From assembly GCA_029266815.1 (NCBI GenBank), contig JAQSWC010000218.1, positions 1 to 6,925 of the forward strand: DNA of 6,925 nucleotides. The letters run 5' to 3'. The notes below the pieces were generated by a model. It was not told where the DNA came from, did not search any database, and worked only from the letters and a program-made list of their open reading frames with translations. Source of the DNA: Paucimonas sp. (GTDB lineage Bacteria > Pseudomonadota > Gammaproteobacteria > Burkholderiales > Burkholderiaceae_D). The translations under genes and the position numbers were made by a program. This document shows positions 1 through 5,639 of this stretch, piece after piece; positions within the stretch are counted from its first letter, which is position 1, and each line of letters opens with the position of its first letter.

Positions 1-100
1 TGCGCGAAGCGGCGCCTTCGCCGGGGCGGAATTGGTTAGTTGGGGTGCGCACTTCGTTTTAATAGCGCCGAGGGCGGAAAGGTGAAGCGCTTGCGCAGGC
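1..100. other. Non-coding left edge with a GC-rich hairpin
   Basis: No convincing gene is visible here. Bases 4-9 (gcgaag) and 16-21 (cttcgc) form a 6-bp inverted repeat around a 6-base loop, downstream of the tlpA-like stop on the minus strand. It could be part of a terminator, but neither side has a clear T-run next to it. The rest is unassigned. Confidence 0.3.
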
Positions 101-628
101 TTAGGCTGCCAGCGCTTTTTCCAGCAATTGATGCAGAGCCGGGAATTCCGGCTCGCCCACATAACGCTTGATGAGGTTGCCGTTCTTGTCGATCACGAAG
201 GTGGTGGGCGTCAGTTTAACGTCGCCGAAAGCTTGCGCCACGCTGCCGTCGGTGTCGAGCGCCACCTTGAATGGCAGCTTGCGCGTCTCGGTGAAGTTGA
301 TCACATAGTTGGGCGGATCGTAACTCATCGCCACGGCAACGAATTCCAGCCCCTTGTCCTTGTACTTGTTGTAGGTCTCCACCATCTGCGGCATTTCCCG
401 AACGCACGAGGCGCAACTGGTGGCCCAGAAATTCACCATCACCACCTTGCCGCGCAGTTGTTCTGACGTAAGCTTTTCACCGCTCAGGGTCAGGTAAGTC
501 ACGCTGGGCGCCGGTTGCTCCGCATACAGGGCAAAGTAGCCGGCCACGGCAATGCCGAAAGCCACGGCGGCAGCGAGCGCTGCGAGACGGAAACGTGATG
601 AAAAACGTGCAGGAGTGGGCGCTTGCAT
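101..628 (-). CDS. TlpA-family membrane-anchored thioredoxin-like disulfide reductase
   Basis: The 175-residue product has a short cytoplasmic N-terminus, one hydrophobic segment (about residues 15-35) that anchors it in the inner membrane, and a thioredoxin fold facing the periplasm. The redox centre is C72-A-S-C75 in the context FWATSCASC. The family's cis-proline follows a threonine at T140-P141. TlpA/ResA/CcmG relatives reduce specific periplasmic thiols, for example in cytochrome c or cytochrome oxidase maturation; the substrate here cannot be read from sequence. The start at 628 is supported by GAGG (634-637) five bases upstream. A perfect TATAAT (653-658, minus strand) suggests its own promoter. 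It lies 95 bp after dolP on the same strand. The length is normal for the family and nothing looks broken. Confidence 0.9.
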   Translation of the reverse strand: MQAPTPARFSSRFRLAALAAAVAFGIAVAGYFALYAEQPAPSVTYLTLSGEKLTSEQLRGKVVMVNFWATSCASCVREMPQMVETYNKYKDKGLEFVAVAMSYDPPNYVINFTETRKLPFKVALDTDGSVAQAFGDVKLTPTTFVIDKNGNLIKRYVGEPEFPALHQLLEKALAA

Positions 629-652
629 GATGGCCTCGATGAGTGCTTATGC

Positions 653-658
653 ATTATA
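653..658 (-). promoter_or_regulatory. Candidate -10 element for the tlpA-like gene
   Basis: The minus strand reads TATAAT exactly here, 24 bases before the tlpA-like start codon, leaving room for a short leader containing the GAGG ribosome site. No good -35 box lies at 16-18 bases; the nearest resemblance (TTCACG, 679-684) is 20 bases away. The -10 match is seen directly; promoter function is inferred. Confidence 0.35.
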
Positions 659-688
659 ACGAGGCTGGAAAGAGCGTGCGTGAAGGAG

Positions 689-713
689 GCGACGGCTCGT
701 GGGGAGCCGCCGC
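689..713 (-). terminator. Possible terminator hairpin after dolP
   Basis: Bases 689-698 and 704-713 pair over ten positions with one mismatch (692/710) around a 5-base loop. The hairpin sits just beyond the dolP stop codon. The minus-strand sequence after it is pyrimidine-rich but has no clean T-run, so it is a weak intrinsic terminator candidate. Confidence 0.35.
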
Positions 714-723
714 TCGCAGATGC

Positions 724-1353
724 TTACTGGTCCTGCCGGGTGAGAGACATGCTCTTCAACTGGTCTTCAGTGATGTAGTCGAGAATCTTGACCACTTTAT
801 GCACGCCGCCAACGCCGCGCGTCACTTCAGCAGCAATCTCGCCCTCGCGCTGTGTCACGAGTCCCATCAGGTAGACGATGCCGCGCTCGGTGACGACCTT
901 GAAGGCATGAGCCGATACCTGTTTGTTCTCCACCAGCGACGCCTTCACCTTGGTAGTGACCAGGGCATCGTTGGAACGCGACGTCAGGCTGGAAGGCCCG
1001 GCGATCTCGAGTTCATTGATCACACCCGTCACGCCTTCAATCGAGGCCACTTCGCGTTCGACGGCCTGCTTCATTGCCTGGTCCTTCACCTCGCCGGTCA
1101 GCAGTACCTTGCGGTTGAAGCTGGTCACGTTCACATGGCCGGCATCGCCCACGATCGCCGGTATCCGTGTTTCGCCTTTTACCAGGATGGCCTTGTCTTC
1201 GGTCTGCGCGCCCAGCGTGCGGCGGTCAGTGGCAGCCATGGCACCGGCTACTGCGGTACCCACAACCAGTCCTACGCAGCCCTGAAGACTGGTGGCTGCA
1301 ACCGCGCAAAGCGCGAAGCTGGCGGCAAGTCGAACTATCGGTTTGTTAGTCAT
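724..1353 (-). CDS. dolP: DolP/YraP-like outer-membrane lipoprotein with two BON domains
   Basis: The 209-residue product starts with a lipoprotein signal peptide (MTNKPIVRL...) ending in the lipobox LQG-C26. Two BON domains follow, about residues 50-118 and 128-194. Each shows the usual pattern of a V.L.G.V strand (VLLTGEV, VYLMGLV) followed by a helix and a GV..V motif (GVTGVINEL, GVHKVVKIL). In E. coli, DolP (YraP) binds anionic phospholipid in the outer membrane and supports envelope integrity. The start at 1353 is preferred over an in-frame start at 1401 because it gives a proper signal peptide and has GGAG (1363-1366) upstream. The gene overlaps the end of the upstream isomerase by 8 bp, which implies co-transcription and coupled translation. 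The position matches yraP after yraO in E. coli. It appears intact. Confidence 0.9.
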   Translation of the reverse strand: MTNKPIVRLAASFALCAVAATSLQGCVGLVVGTAVAGAMAATDRRTLGAQTEDKAILVKGETRIPAIVGDAGHVNVTSFNRKVLLTGEVKDQAMKQAVEREVASIEGVTGVINELEIAGPSSLTSRSNDALVTTKVKASLVENKQVSAHAFKVVTERGIVYLMGLVTQREGEIAAEVTRGVGGVHKVVKILDYITEDQLKSMSLTRQDQ

Positions 1354-1939
1354 TTGCGTCTTCTCCAAATAAAGCAACATCGATTCCATCGCACAGTGCA
1401 TGGATAGTTACCAGGTGCACTTCCTGGATGCGCGCGGTGCGGTCATGCGGCACGCAGATATGTACGTCGGTATCCAGCAGTTTCTTGGTCATGGTGCCGC
1501 CGCCCTTGCCGGTCAGCGCAATCACGCGCATGTCGCGCTCGTGGGCCACCTCGATTGCCGCCAGCACATTGGCCGAATTGCCGGACGTCGACAATGCCAG
1601 CAACACATCGCCGGCCTGGCCGAACGCCTGTACCTGCTTGGAAAAAATATCGTTGTAGTGGTAGTCGTTGCTGACCGCAGTGAGGATGGACGTATCCACC
1701 GTCAGTGCCAATGCGGGCAGCGGCAGGCGCTCGCGCTCGAAGCGGCCCACCAGCTCGGCAGCGAAGTGCTGGCAGTCGGCGGCGGAACCGCCATTGCCGC
1801 AGGCGAGAATCTTGTTGCCGTTCGAGAGCGCGGAAAACATCAGCTCCACTGCGTCGGCAATCGGCTGCGCAAGCACTGCGCCCGCCTTGGCTTTCAATTC
1901 GGCGCTTTCCCGGAAATGGGCAAGTATGCGTTCATTCAT
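1346..1939 (-). CDS. gmhA: SIS-domain sugar isomerase, GmhA/DiaA family
   Basis: This 197-residue single SIS-domain protein contains the phosphosugar-binding segments CGNGGSAAD (about 47-55) and STSGNSANV (117-125). GmhA converts sedoheptulose 7-phosphate to D-glycero-heptose 7-phosphate for lipopolysaccharide core synthesis. DiaA (YraO), the E. coli gene at this position, instead binds DnaA. The ends resemble DiaA (MNERI..., RIQEVH...LCD.ID..LF). However, residues aligned by eye with GmhA catalytic or metal positions are retained: H58 (E. coli H61), E62 (E65) and H180 (H180), whereas DiaA has Ser at the Glu position. I therefore favour an active heptose isomerase, without excluding a DnaA role. 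No clear Shine-Dalgarno precedes the start, but the N-terminus fits the family. dolP follows with overlap. The upstream partner yraN is now 1.28 kb away because of the inserted CAP gene. Confidence 0.88.
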   Translation of the reverse strand: MNERILAHFRESAELKAKAGAVLAQPIADAVELMFSALSNGNKILACGNGGSAADCQHFAAELVGRFERERLPLPALALTVDTSILTAVSNDYHYNDIFSKQVQAFGQAGDVLLALSTSGNSANVLAAIEVAHERDMRVIALTGKGGGTMTKKLLDTDVHICVPHDRTARIQEVHLVTIHALCDGIDVALFGEDAND

Positions 1940-1947
1940 GGCTGAAA

Positions 1948-1977
1948 ATTATGCTGAGAAGGAATGAAATGCGGCAA
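1948..1977 (-). promoter_or_regulatory. Candidate promoter for gmhA-dolP
   Basis: On the minus strand TTGCCG (1972-1977) and CATAAT (1948-1953) are separated by 18 bases, matching 4/6 and 5/6 of the sigma-70 boxes. The -10 ends only 8 bases before the gmhA ATG, so a transcript from it would have almost no leader. That agrees with the absence of a Shine-Dalgarno site. This is a pattern match by eye, not a demonstrated promoter. Confidence 0.35.
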
Positions 1978-2050
1978 GGATAGCGCAGATGCGCCGTGGA
2001 CGCACTCTTCAAACGTGAAGCCATCGGGCATGCTCACCTGTTAAACAAAC

Positions 2051-2104
2051 GTCAAAGTTGTGTCAAATGGAAACAGTTGCTGTATGTCATGGAACCAATG
2101 ACAT
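2051..2104 (+). promoter_or_regulatory. Operator-like repeats upstream of the CAP lipoprotein gene
   Basis: Two GTCAAA copies (2051-2056 and 2062-2067) are spaced 11 bp start to start, one helical turn. A perfect inverted repeat ATGTCAT / ATGACAT (2084-2090 and 2098-2104) follows with a 7-base spacer. The 11-bp spacing and GTCA core recall a PhoB box, but the remaining bases fit poorly. These are the only regular patterns I see in the 260-bp gap between gmhA and the CAP gene. They probably belong to its control region, as the start codon is about 100 bp downstream. Confidence 0.3.
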
Positions 2105-2200
2105 TCCTCAATCTCTATGTTGCTGCCGCTGCAATCATCGTCATGCATGCAGGACATAACGCGATTAACTGCGCCACAGAACATTAGAGAGGAAGAAGAA

Positions 2201-3091
2201 ATGAAGAAAACCGCCATCAATGGCATGCTGACCACCCTTGCAGTTGCCGTACTTTCGGCATGCGGCGGCGAAGGCGGAAGTACTAGTGACGGCACCCGCC
2301 TGATGGCGACTACCACCGCTTGCTATGCGCCGTGGAATGCCACCAAGCGCTACAACCGCGGCAGCCTGGTGAGCTATTCAGGCATTAACTACCGCGCCAA
2401 TGTTCAGAATCGCGGGATCATCCCCACCACGGACAGCGGCAGCGCCGGCAGCGGCTTTGTCTGGACCACGCTGAGCGCATGCGGCGCTACACCTACACCT
2501 ACACCTACACCTACACCTACACCTACACCTACACCTACACCTACACCTACACCTACACCTACACCGACTCCGACTCCGACTCCGACTCCGACTCCGACTC
2601 CGACTCCGACTCCGACTCCGACTCCGACTCCGACTCCGACTCCGACGCAAGCAAAAGGTACGTGTGGCCTATCAAACTTCCAGGAAGAAATGCTGACATT
2701 GGTGAACCAGGCACGCAGCAACACCCGCATGTGCGGCACCACCTTCTATAACGCCGCACCGCCCTTGCGCTGGAATACCAACCTTACTACCGCTGCATAC
2801 GGTCATTCGCTCGACATGGCGACGAATAACTACTTTTCGCATACAAGCCTTGATGGCCGCACCTTCTCTCAGCGCATCACCAATGCCGGCTACGCGTGGA
2901 GCGCAGCGGGGGAGAACATCGCAGCGGGCCAAACATCGGTATCCAGCGTAATGAATGGCTGGCTCAACAGCCCCGGCCATTGCGCGAACATCATGAATGC
3001 CACCTATGTGGATATCGGCGTGGCGTGCGAGAGGAACGACAGCTCGACTTACAAGCTTTACTGGACAATGAATCTGGCAAGGCCGCGTTGA
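2201..3091 (+). CDS. CAP/SCP-domain lipoprotein with chitin-binding-like module and Thr-Pro linker
   Basis: The 296-residue product begins with a lipoprotein signal peptide (MKKTAINGML..., lipobox LSA-C21). Residues 41-94 resemble a type 3 chitin-binding (CBM5/12) module: PW, Y..GSLVSYSGINYRA, VW, with bounding cysteines C41 and C94. Residues 97-148 are 26 Thr-Pro dipeptides. Residues about 155-296 form a bacterial CAP (YkwD-like) domain with H202 (YGHSLDMA), E238 (GENIAAG), H260 (SPGHCANIM) and an FSHTS..DG motif; cysteine pairs C155/C178 and C261/C276 could form disulfides. The start at 2201 has GAGG (2189-2192) at 8 bp and gives a proper signal peptide, unlike the in-frame start at 2117. 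CAP proteins are secreted; bacterial members lack one agreed activity, so the function is unknown. It is probably anchored to a membrane with the CAP domain held out on the stiff linker. It lies opposite to the surrounding yra genes and looks like a lineage-specific insertion. Confidence 0.9.
   Translation: MKKTAINGMLTTLAVAVLSACGGEGGSTSDGTRLMATTTACYAPWNATKRYNRGSLVSYSGINYRANVQNRGIIPTTDSGSAGSGFVWTTLSACGATPTPTPTPTPTPTPTPTPTPTPTPTPTPTPTPTPTPTPTPTPTPTPTPTPTPTQAKGTCGLSNFQEEMLTLVNQARSNTRMCGTTFYNAAPPLRWNTNLTTAAYGHSLDMATNNYFSHTSLDGRTFSQRITNAGYAWSAAGENIAAGQTSVSSVMNGWLNSPGHCANIMNATYVDIGVACERNDSSTYKLYWTMNLARPR
2489..2644 (+). repeat. Two adjoining pure hexanucleotide arrays encoding (Thr-Pro)26
   Basis: Twelve exact ACACCT units (2489-2560) are followed by one hybrid ACACCG unit (2561-2566) and thirteen exact ACTCCG units (2567-2644). 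Both unit types encode Thr-Pro, with different codons for each residue. The 6-bp unit keeps the frame under any gain or loss of units. The purity of each block points to recent slippage expansion, so the copy number is likely to vary between strains, and assembly errors are also possible. Confidence 0.97.
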
Positions 3092-3103
3092 AAAACGTAA
3101 TTC

Positions 3104-3133
3104 TGGACATGGCCGCCCTTGCGGCCATGTCCA
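3104..3133 (+). terminator. Strong hairpin terminator between convergent CAP gene and yraN
   Basis: Bases 3104-3116 and 3121-3133 form a perfect 13-bp stem (TGGACATGGCCGC and its complement) around the loop CCTT. It starts 13 bp after the CAP gene stop. The plus strand continues tctttcaaa, a weak T-tract. On the minus strand the hairpin is followed at a short distance by a T-run (complement of 3091-3095), so it may stop transcription from both sides. Confidence 0.75.
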
Positions 3134-3219
3134 TCTTTCAAACCGAAGATTTATTTTTGAATGTTATGGCGATGTGATTCGTTTTATCTTTCTATCTTCA
3201 CCAAGGCTAGAGGCATAAA

Positions 3220-3588
3220 TTATTCTGATACGGCGTTCTTTATCCAACTTAATTCCGCGCCATCAAGGGCAACAACATCGATCCTGCATGACGACGCATG
3301 AGAACATCGCTGCAGATAGGTTTGTGCAGCAACGAGAATGCGCCGCTGCTTTGAATACGTGACGCTAGCTGCCGCACCTCCATAGTTCGCATCGGCACGC
3401 AACCGCACTTCCACGAACACGAGTACTGTACCCTCGCGCATCACCAAATCGATCTCGCCACCCTTGCAACGGAAGTTGCGCTCCACCAGAACCAGGCCCT
3501 GTTTCTGGAGATAAGCCAGCGCGGCGTCTTCGCCCGCATCGCCTCTGAGCTGCTTTTCCGTGCGCCGCAGCCCGGGCAGCCACTTCAT
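3220..3588 (-). CDS. yraN: YraN, UPF0102 endonuclease-like protein
   Basis: The 122-residue product shows the UPF0102 pattern: G..GED.A..YL (about 16-27), then NFRCKGGEIDLVMRE (38-52) and VFVEVR (57-62). The acidic residues E20, E45, D47 and E60 correspond to the catalytic pattern of the restriction-endonuclease-like fold. The cellular role of YraN is not well established in any organism; links to DNA processing or recombination are inferred from the fold. The ATG overlaps the stop codon of the upstream lpoA-like gene by 4 bp (ATGA). It has no Shine-Dalgarno of its own, so translation probably depends on ribosomes finishing lpoA. With lpoA frameshifted, yraN expression may be reduced. The coding sequence itself is intact and of normal length. 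Confidence 0.9.
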   Translation of the reverse strand: MKWLPGLRRTEKQLRGDAGEDAALAYLQKQGLVLVERNFRCKGGEIDLVMREGTVLVFVEVRLRADANYGGAAASVTYSKQRRILVAAQTYLQRCSHASSCRIDVVALDGAELSWIKNAVSE

Positions 3589-4677
3589 TTGAAGGTCGGC
3601 GAGGGATTGGAAAGCGGTGCAACTGCGCCGTTCTGGTAAACGGCTTGCTGCGACAGCCTCTCGAAGAAGGGATGTAGCGTATCGACGCGCACTGACATTC
3701 TTCCGGTAACGCCATCGATTGTTACATTGCTGCGCCCTTGAGCAAGCTCGTGCGCAACGCGGTACGCATCAATGCCTAAGGCGTAGAGCCGCTCCATATC
3801 GGCGCTGCGGCGGCGGTCGGGTTCGGGCACGGGCTTGGGATACACCATCACGGCCAGATGGTCGGGCTGCAACTGCCATGGCATATCGAGCAGGCGCACA
3901 CCATCCAGCTCATTAATTGGCGCGAGCGTTTTCCAATCCGCCAGTACGCGGGGATTGAGTTGAGACGTGCCGTAGATGGGAACGTCCGGGCCGATGGCGG
4001 TTCTCAACTGGATGGTTTGCGACGCATCGAGTGCCGCAAAGATCAGAGGCGAAGACGACGCATGCAACTGCTTTCTCAGTTGCTCCATCGCTTCTCCGCT
4101 GAGGTAACCTTCACCGTACGGAATTTCGACTGCCTGCACATTCAGGTCCAGTATCTTTGCTTGCGCCGCATACGCTTTTGCGGCGCGCTTTTGCCAGGCG
4201 CTGCCGGTGGACACGGCATATACCTTGGCGGAGGGCTGGGCGATAGAGGTCCATTGCGCGACCTGTCGTGCTTCCTCTTCGATCGACAGGCCGACTGCCA
4301 GGATATGGCCCGGCAATTCGCCGGTTTCGCTGTCGGAAGGCGACAGCGCGATCGTTCGCGTGGAAACGCCCGTCACCTGCGCAACCGCGGCAACCTCGCT
4401 GCGCGACAGAGGGCCCCGTTTGCTCAGCGGAGCCATCGGTTTCGAACACATGCAGTGTCACGCGGCCCGGTTCTCTTTCGTGGCCGGCCTTGATGCCCGC
4501 AAGCACCGAGTTGGCCGCGCCGCCCAATGCCGCAGAACCCAAAGGCAGCAGCACCGCCACCTTCATGGATGGAGGCGATTTGACCTCGGCGACGGGAGCA
4601 GTTGTGTTTGCCTGCGCAGCAATGCACAATCCGGTGAGTCCCAGCGCCGCAAAGCGCCTTACTTTCTTGCCAAACAT
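3585..4677 (-). pseudogene. lpoA: LpoA/YraM-like penicillin-binding-protein activator, frameshifted
   Basis: Two frames together give one LpoA C-terminal-type periplasmic-binding-fold protein. The first frame (4677 to about 4417) encodes a signal peptide (MFGKKVRRFAALGL...AQA), KVAVLLPLGS and HVFETDGSAEQT. The second (about 4415 to 3585) continues GPLSRSEVAAVAQ through IYGTSQLNPR, GVRLLDMPW and LYALGIDAYRVA to the C-terminus. The span of 1093 bp is not divisible by three. Next to E. coli LpoA, about 16 residues between the DTNS-like and GPLL-like motifs are missing, so a deletion of about 47 bp explains both the gap and the frame change. Read straight through, the first frame stops at 4111. 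The LpoA N-terminal TPR domain is absent. GAGGAG (4683-4688) supports the start. LpoA activates PBP1A at the outer membrane in E. coli. An assembly or sequencing error is the main alternative. Confidence 0.75.
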
Positions 4678-4742
4678 GGTTTCTCCTCATGACCGAGCCG
4701 CTTGCCTCTTCGACTATTCCTTACTCGCGGGTTCACCCGCTG
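4678..4742. promoter_or_regulatory. Divergent region between lpoA-like gene and rsmI
   Basis: If rsmI starts at 4743, these 65 bp must hold both divergent promoters. On the minus strand GAGGAG (4683-4688) is a clear ribosome site five bases from the lpoA-like ATG. On the plus strand a 5-bp stem (gcggg 4727-4731 / cccgc 4736-4740) ends two bases before the rsmI ATG and could affect initiation. I see no convincing -35/-10 pair. Confidence 0.3.
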
Positions 4743-5627
4743 ATGAACGAGGTTGCGCAGCAGGCCTATCCGACCGCCACATTATATGTGGTGCCTACGC
4801 CCATTGGTAATACGGGCGACGTCACCTTGCGCGCGCTGCATGTGCTGGAAATGGCCGACGCGGTGGCATGCGAAGATACGCGCAATACGGCGCAATTGCT
4901 GAATCGCTACGGCCTCTCCAAAAACCTGATCGCTGCGCACCAGCATAACGAACGCGAAGCAGCGGACAAGCTGATTTCACGGCTTCAAGCGGGTGAGCGC
5001 ATTGCCCTGGTATCGGATGCCGGCACGCCTGCGGTGTCCGATCCCGGCGCGCGCATCGTTGACGCCGTGCGCCGAGCTGGACTGCGTGTTGTGCCCCTGC
5101 CCGGCGCCTGCGCGGCGATCGCCGCCTTGTCAGCCAGCGGCTTGGTTGACGACCGCTTTCATTTCATCGGATTTCTTCCCTCGAAAACCAAACAGCGCGA
5201 AACACTGCTGGCTTCGCTGTGCGATATGCATGGCACCTTGATTTTCTATGAGGCACCGCATCGCATCGCCGACATGGTGAAGGCGCTTGCCGTAGCCTTC
5301 GAACCGGAGCGCGAAGTCGTGTTCGCGCGCGAGCTGACCAAGCTGTTCGAGGAAGTCCACCGCTGCAAACTTTCGGAAGCCGAAGCCTGGCTGTCGGCGG
5401 ATACGCATCGAGAGAAAGGCGAGTTCGTCGTGCTCCTGCAAGGCGCGCCGGAAGACGTGGCGGAGCAGGATGCCGATGCAGCCCGCATTCTTTCCATTCT
5501 GCTGGAAGAATGCTCGGTGAAACAGGCCGCAACGCTGGCGGCCAAAATCACGGGCGCAAAAAAGAATGCGCTTTACGAGATGGCGTTGAAGATGCAGGCG
5601 GATTCGTGTGGCAATGGCGAACCCTGA
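4743..5627 (+). CDS. rsmI: RsmI, 16S rRNA 2'-O-ribose C1402 methyltransferase
   Basis: The 294-residue product is a tetrapyrrole-methylase-fold SAM-dependent enzyme that methylates the 2'-O of C1402 in the decoding centre of 16S rRNA. Family motifs occur in order: LYVVPTPIGN (14-23), CEDTRNT (43-49), HQHNE (66-70), ALVSDAGTPAVSDPG (88-102), PLPGACA (118-124), FIGFLPSK (141-148), IFYEAPHR (167-174), ARELTK (195-200), KGEFVVLL (225-232) and KKNALYEMAL (273-282). I chose 4743 because it places 13 residues before LYVV, as in E. coli RsmI, and leaves space for a promoter. An in-frame ATG at 4689 (312 residues) lies only 11 bp from the divergent lpoA start. Neither start has a good Shine-Dalgarno. 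The end converges on rsuA with 7 bp between stops. It corresponds to yraL in the E. coli cluster. Confidence 0.93.
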   Translation: MNEVAQQAYPTATLYVVPTPIGNTGDVTLRALHVLEMADAVACEDTRNTAQLLNRYGLSKNLIAAHQHNEREAADKLISRLQAGERIALVSDAGTPAVSDPGARIVDAVRRAGLRVVPLPGACAAIAALSASGLVDDRFHFIGFLPSKTKQRETLLASLCDMHGTLIFYEAPHRIADMVKALAVAFEPEREVVFARELTKLFEEVHRCKLSEAEAWLSADTHREKGEFVVLLQGAPEDVAEQDADAARILSILLEECSVKQAATLAAKITGAKKNALYEMALKMQADSCGNGEP

Positions 5628-5639
5628 TACGGAATCAGG
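5623..5639. terminator. Small hairpin spanning both convergent stop codons
   Basis: CCTGAT (5623-5628) and ATCAGG (5634-5639) form a perfect 6-bp inverted repeat around a 5-base loop. The rsmI stop TGA (5625-5627) sits in one arm and the rsuA stop (complement of 5635-5637) in the other. There is no T-run on either side, so terminator function is uncertain. Confidence 0.3.

Noticed and set aside
643..1407. Long plus-strand open frame (254 codons) opposite dolP
   Set aside because: It is exactly antisense to a clear BON-domain lipoprotein, resembles no known protein and arises from high-GC codon bias.
1400..1945. Plus-strand open frame opposite gmhA, rich in Val, His and Arg
   Set aside because: It is antisense to a well-conserved SIS protein, and its composition is typical of a reverse-frame shadow.
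1996..2187. Possible small protein of 63 codons upstream of the CAP gene
   Set aside because: It has no ribosome binding site, no recognisable motif and overlaps the likely promoter region.
2489..2644. Repeat considered as a CRISPR array or on/off contingency locus
   Set aside because: There are no spacers, and the 6-bp unit cannot shift the reading frame, so neither reading fits.
2404..2742. Open frames through the hexamer repeat in several frames (poly Gly-Val, Arg-Ser, Arg-Cys, Asp-Ser)
   Set aside because: The repeat contains no stop in any frame, so open frames there are automatic. Only the Thr-Pro frame joins a signal peptide to a CAP domain.
4405..4420. Programmed +1 frameshift joining the two lpoA frames
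   Set aside because: There is no recognised slippery motif or stop-codon pause, and about 16 family residues are missing at the junction, which points to a deletion instead.
3858..4493. Plus-strand open frame of 211 codons opposite the broken lpoA gene
   Set aside because: It is Arg-rich and without recognisable motifs. The minus-strand frames show real LpoA motifs, so this is a shadow rather than a replacement gene.
4689..4742. Longer rsmI start at 4689
   Set aside because: It leaves 11 bp to the divergent lpoA-like start, lacks a ribosome site and adds 18 residues not expected in the family; kept only as an alternative.
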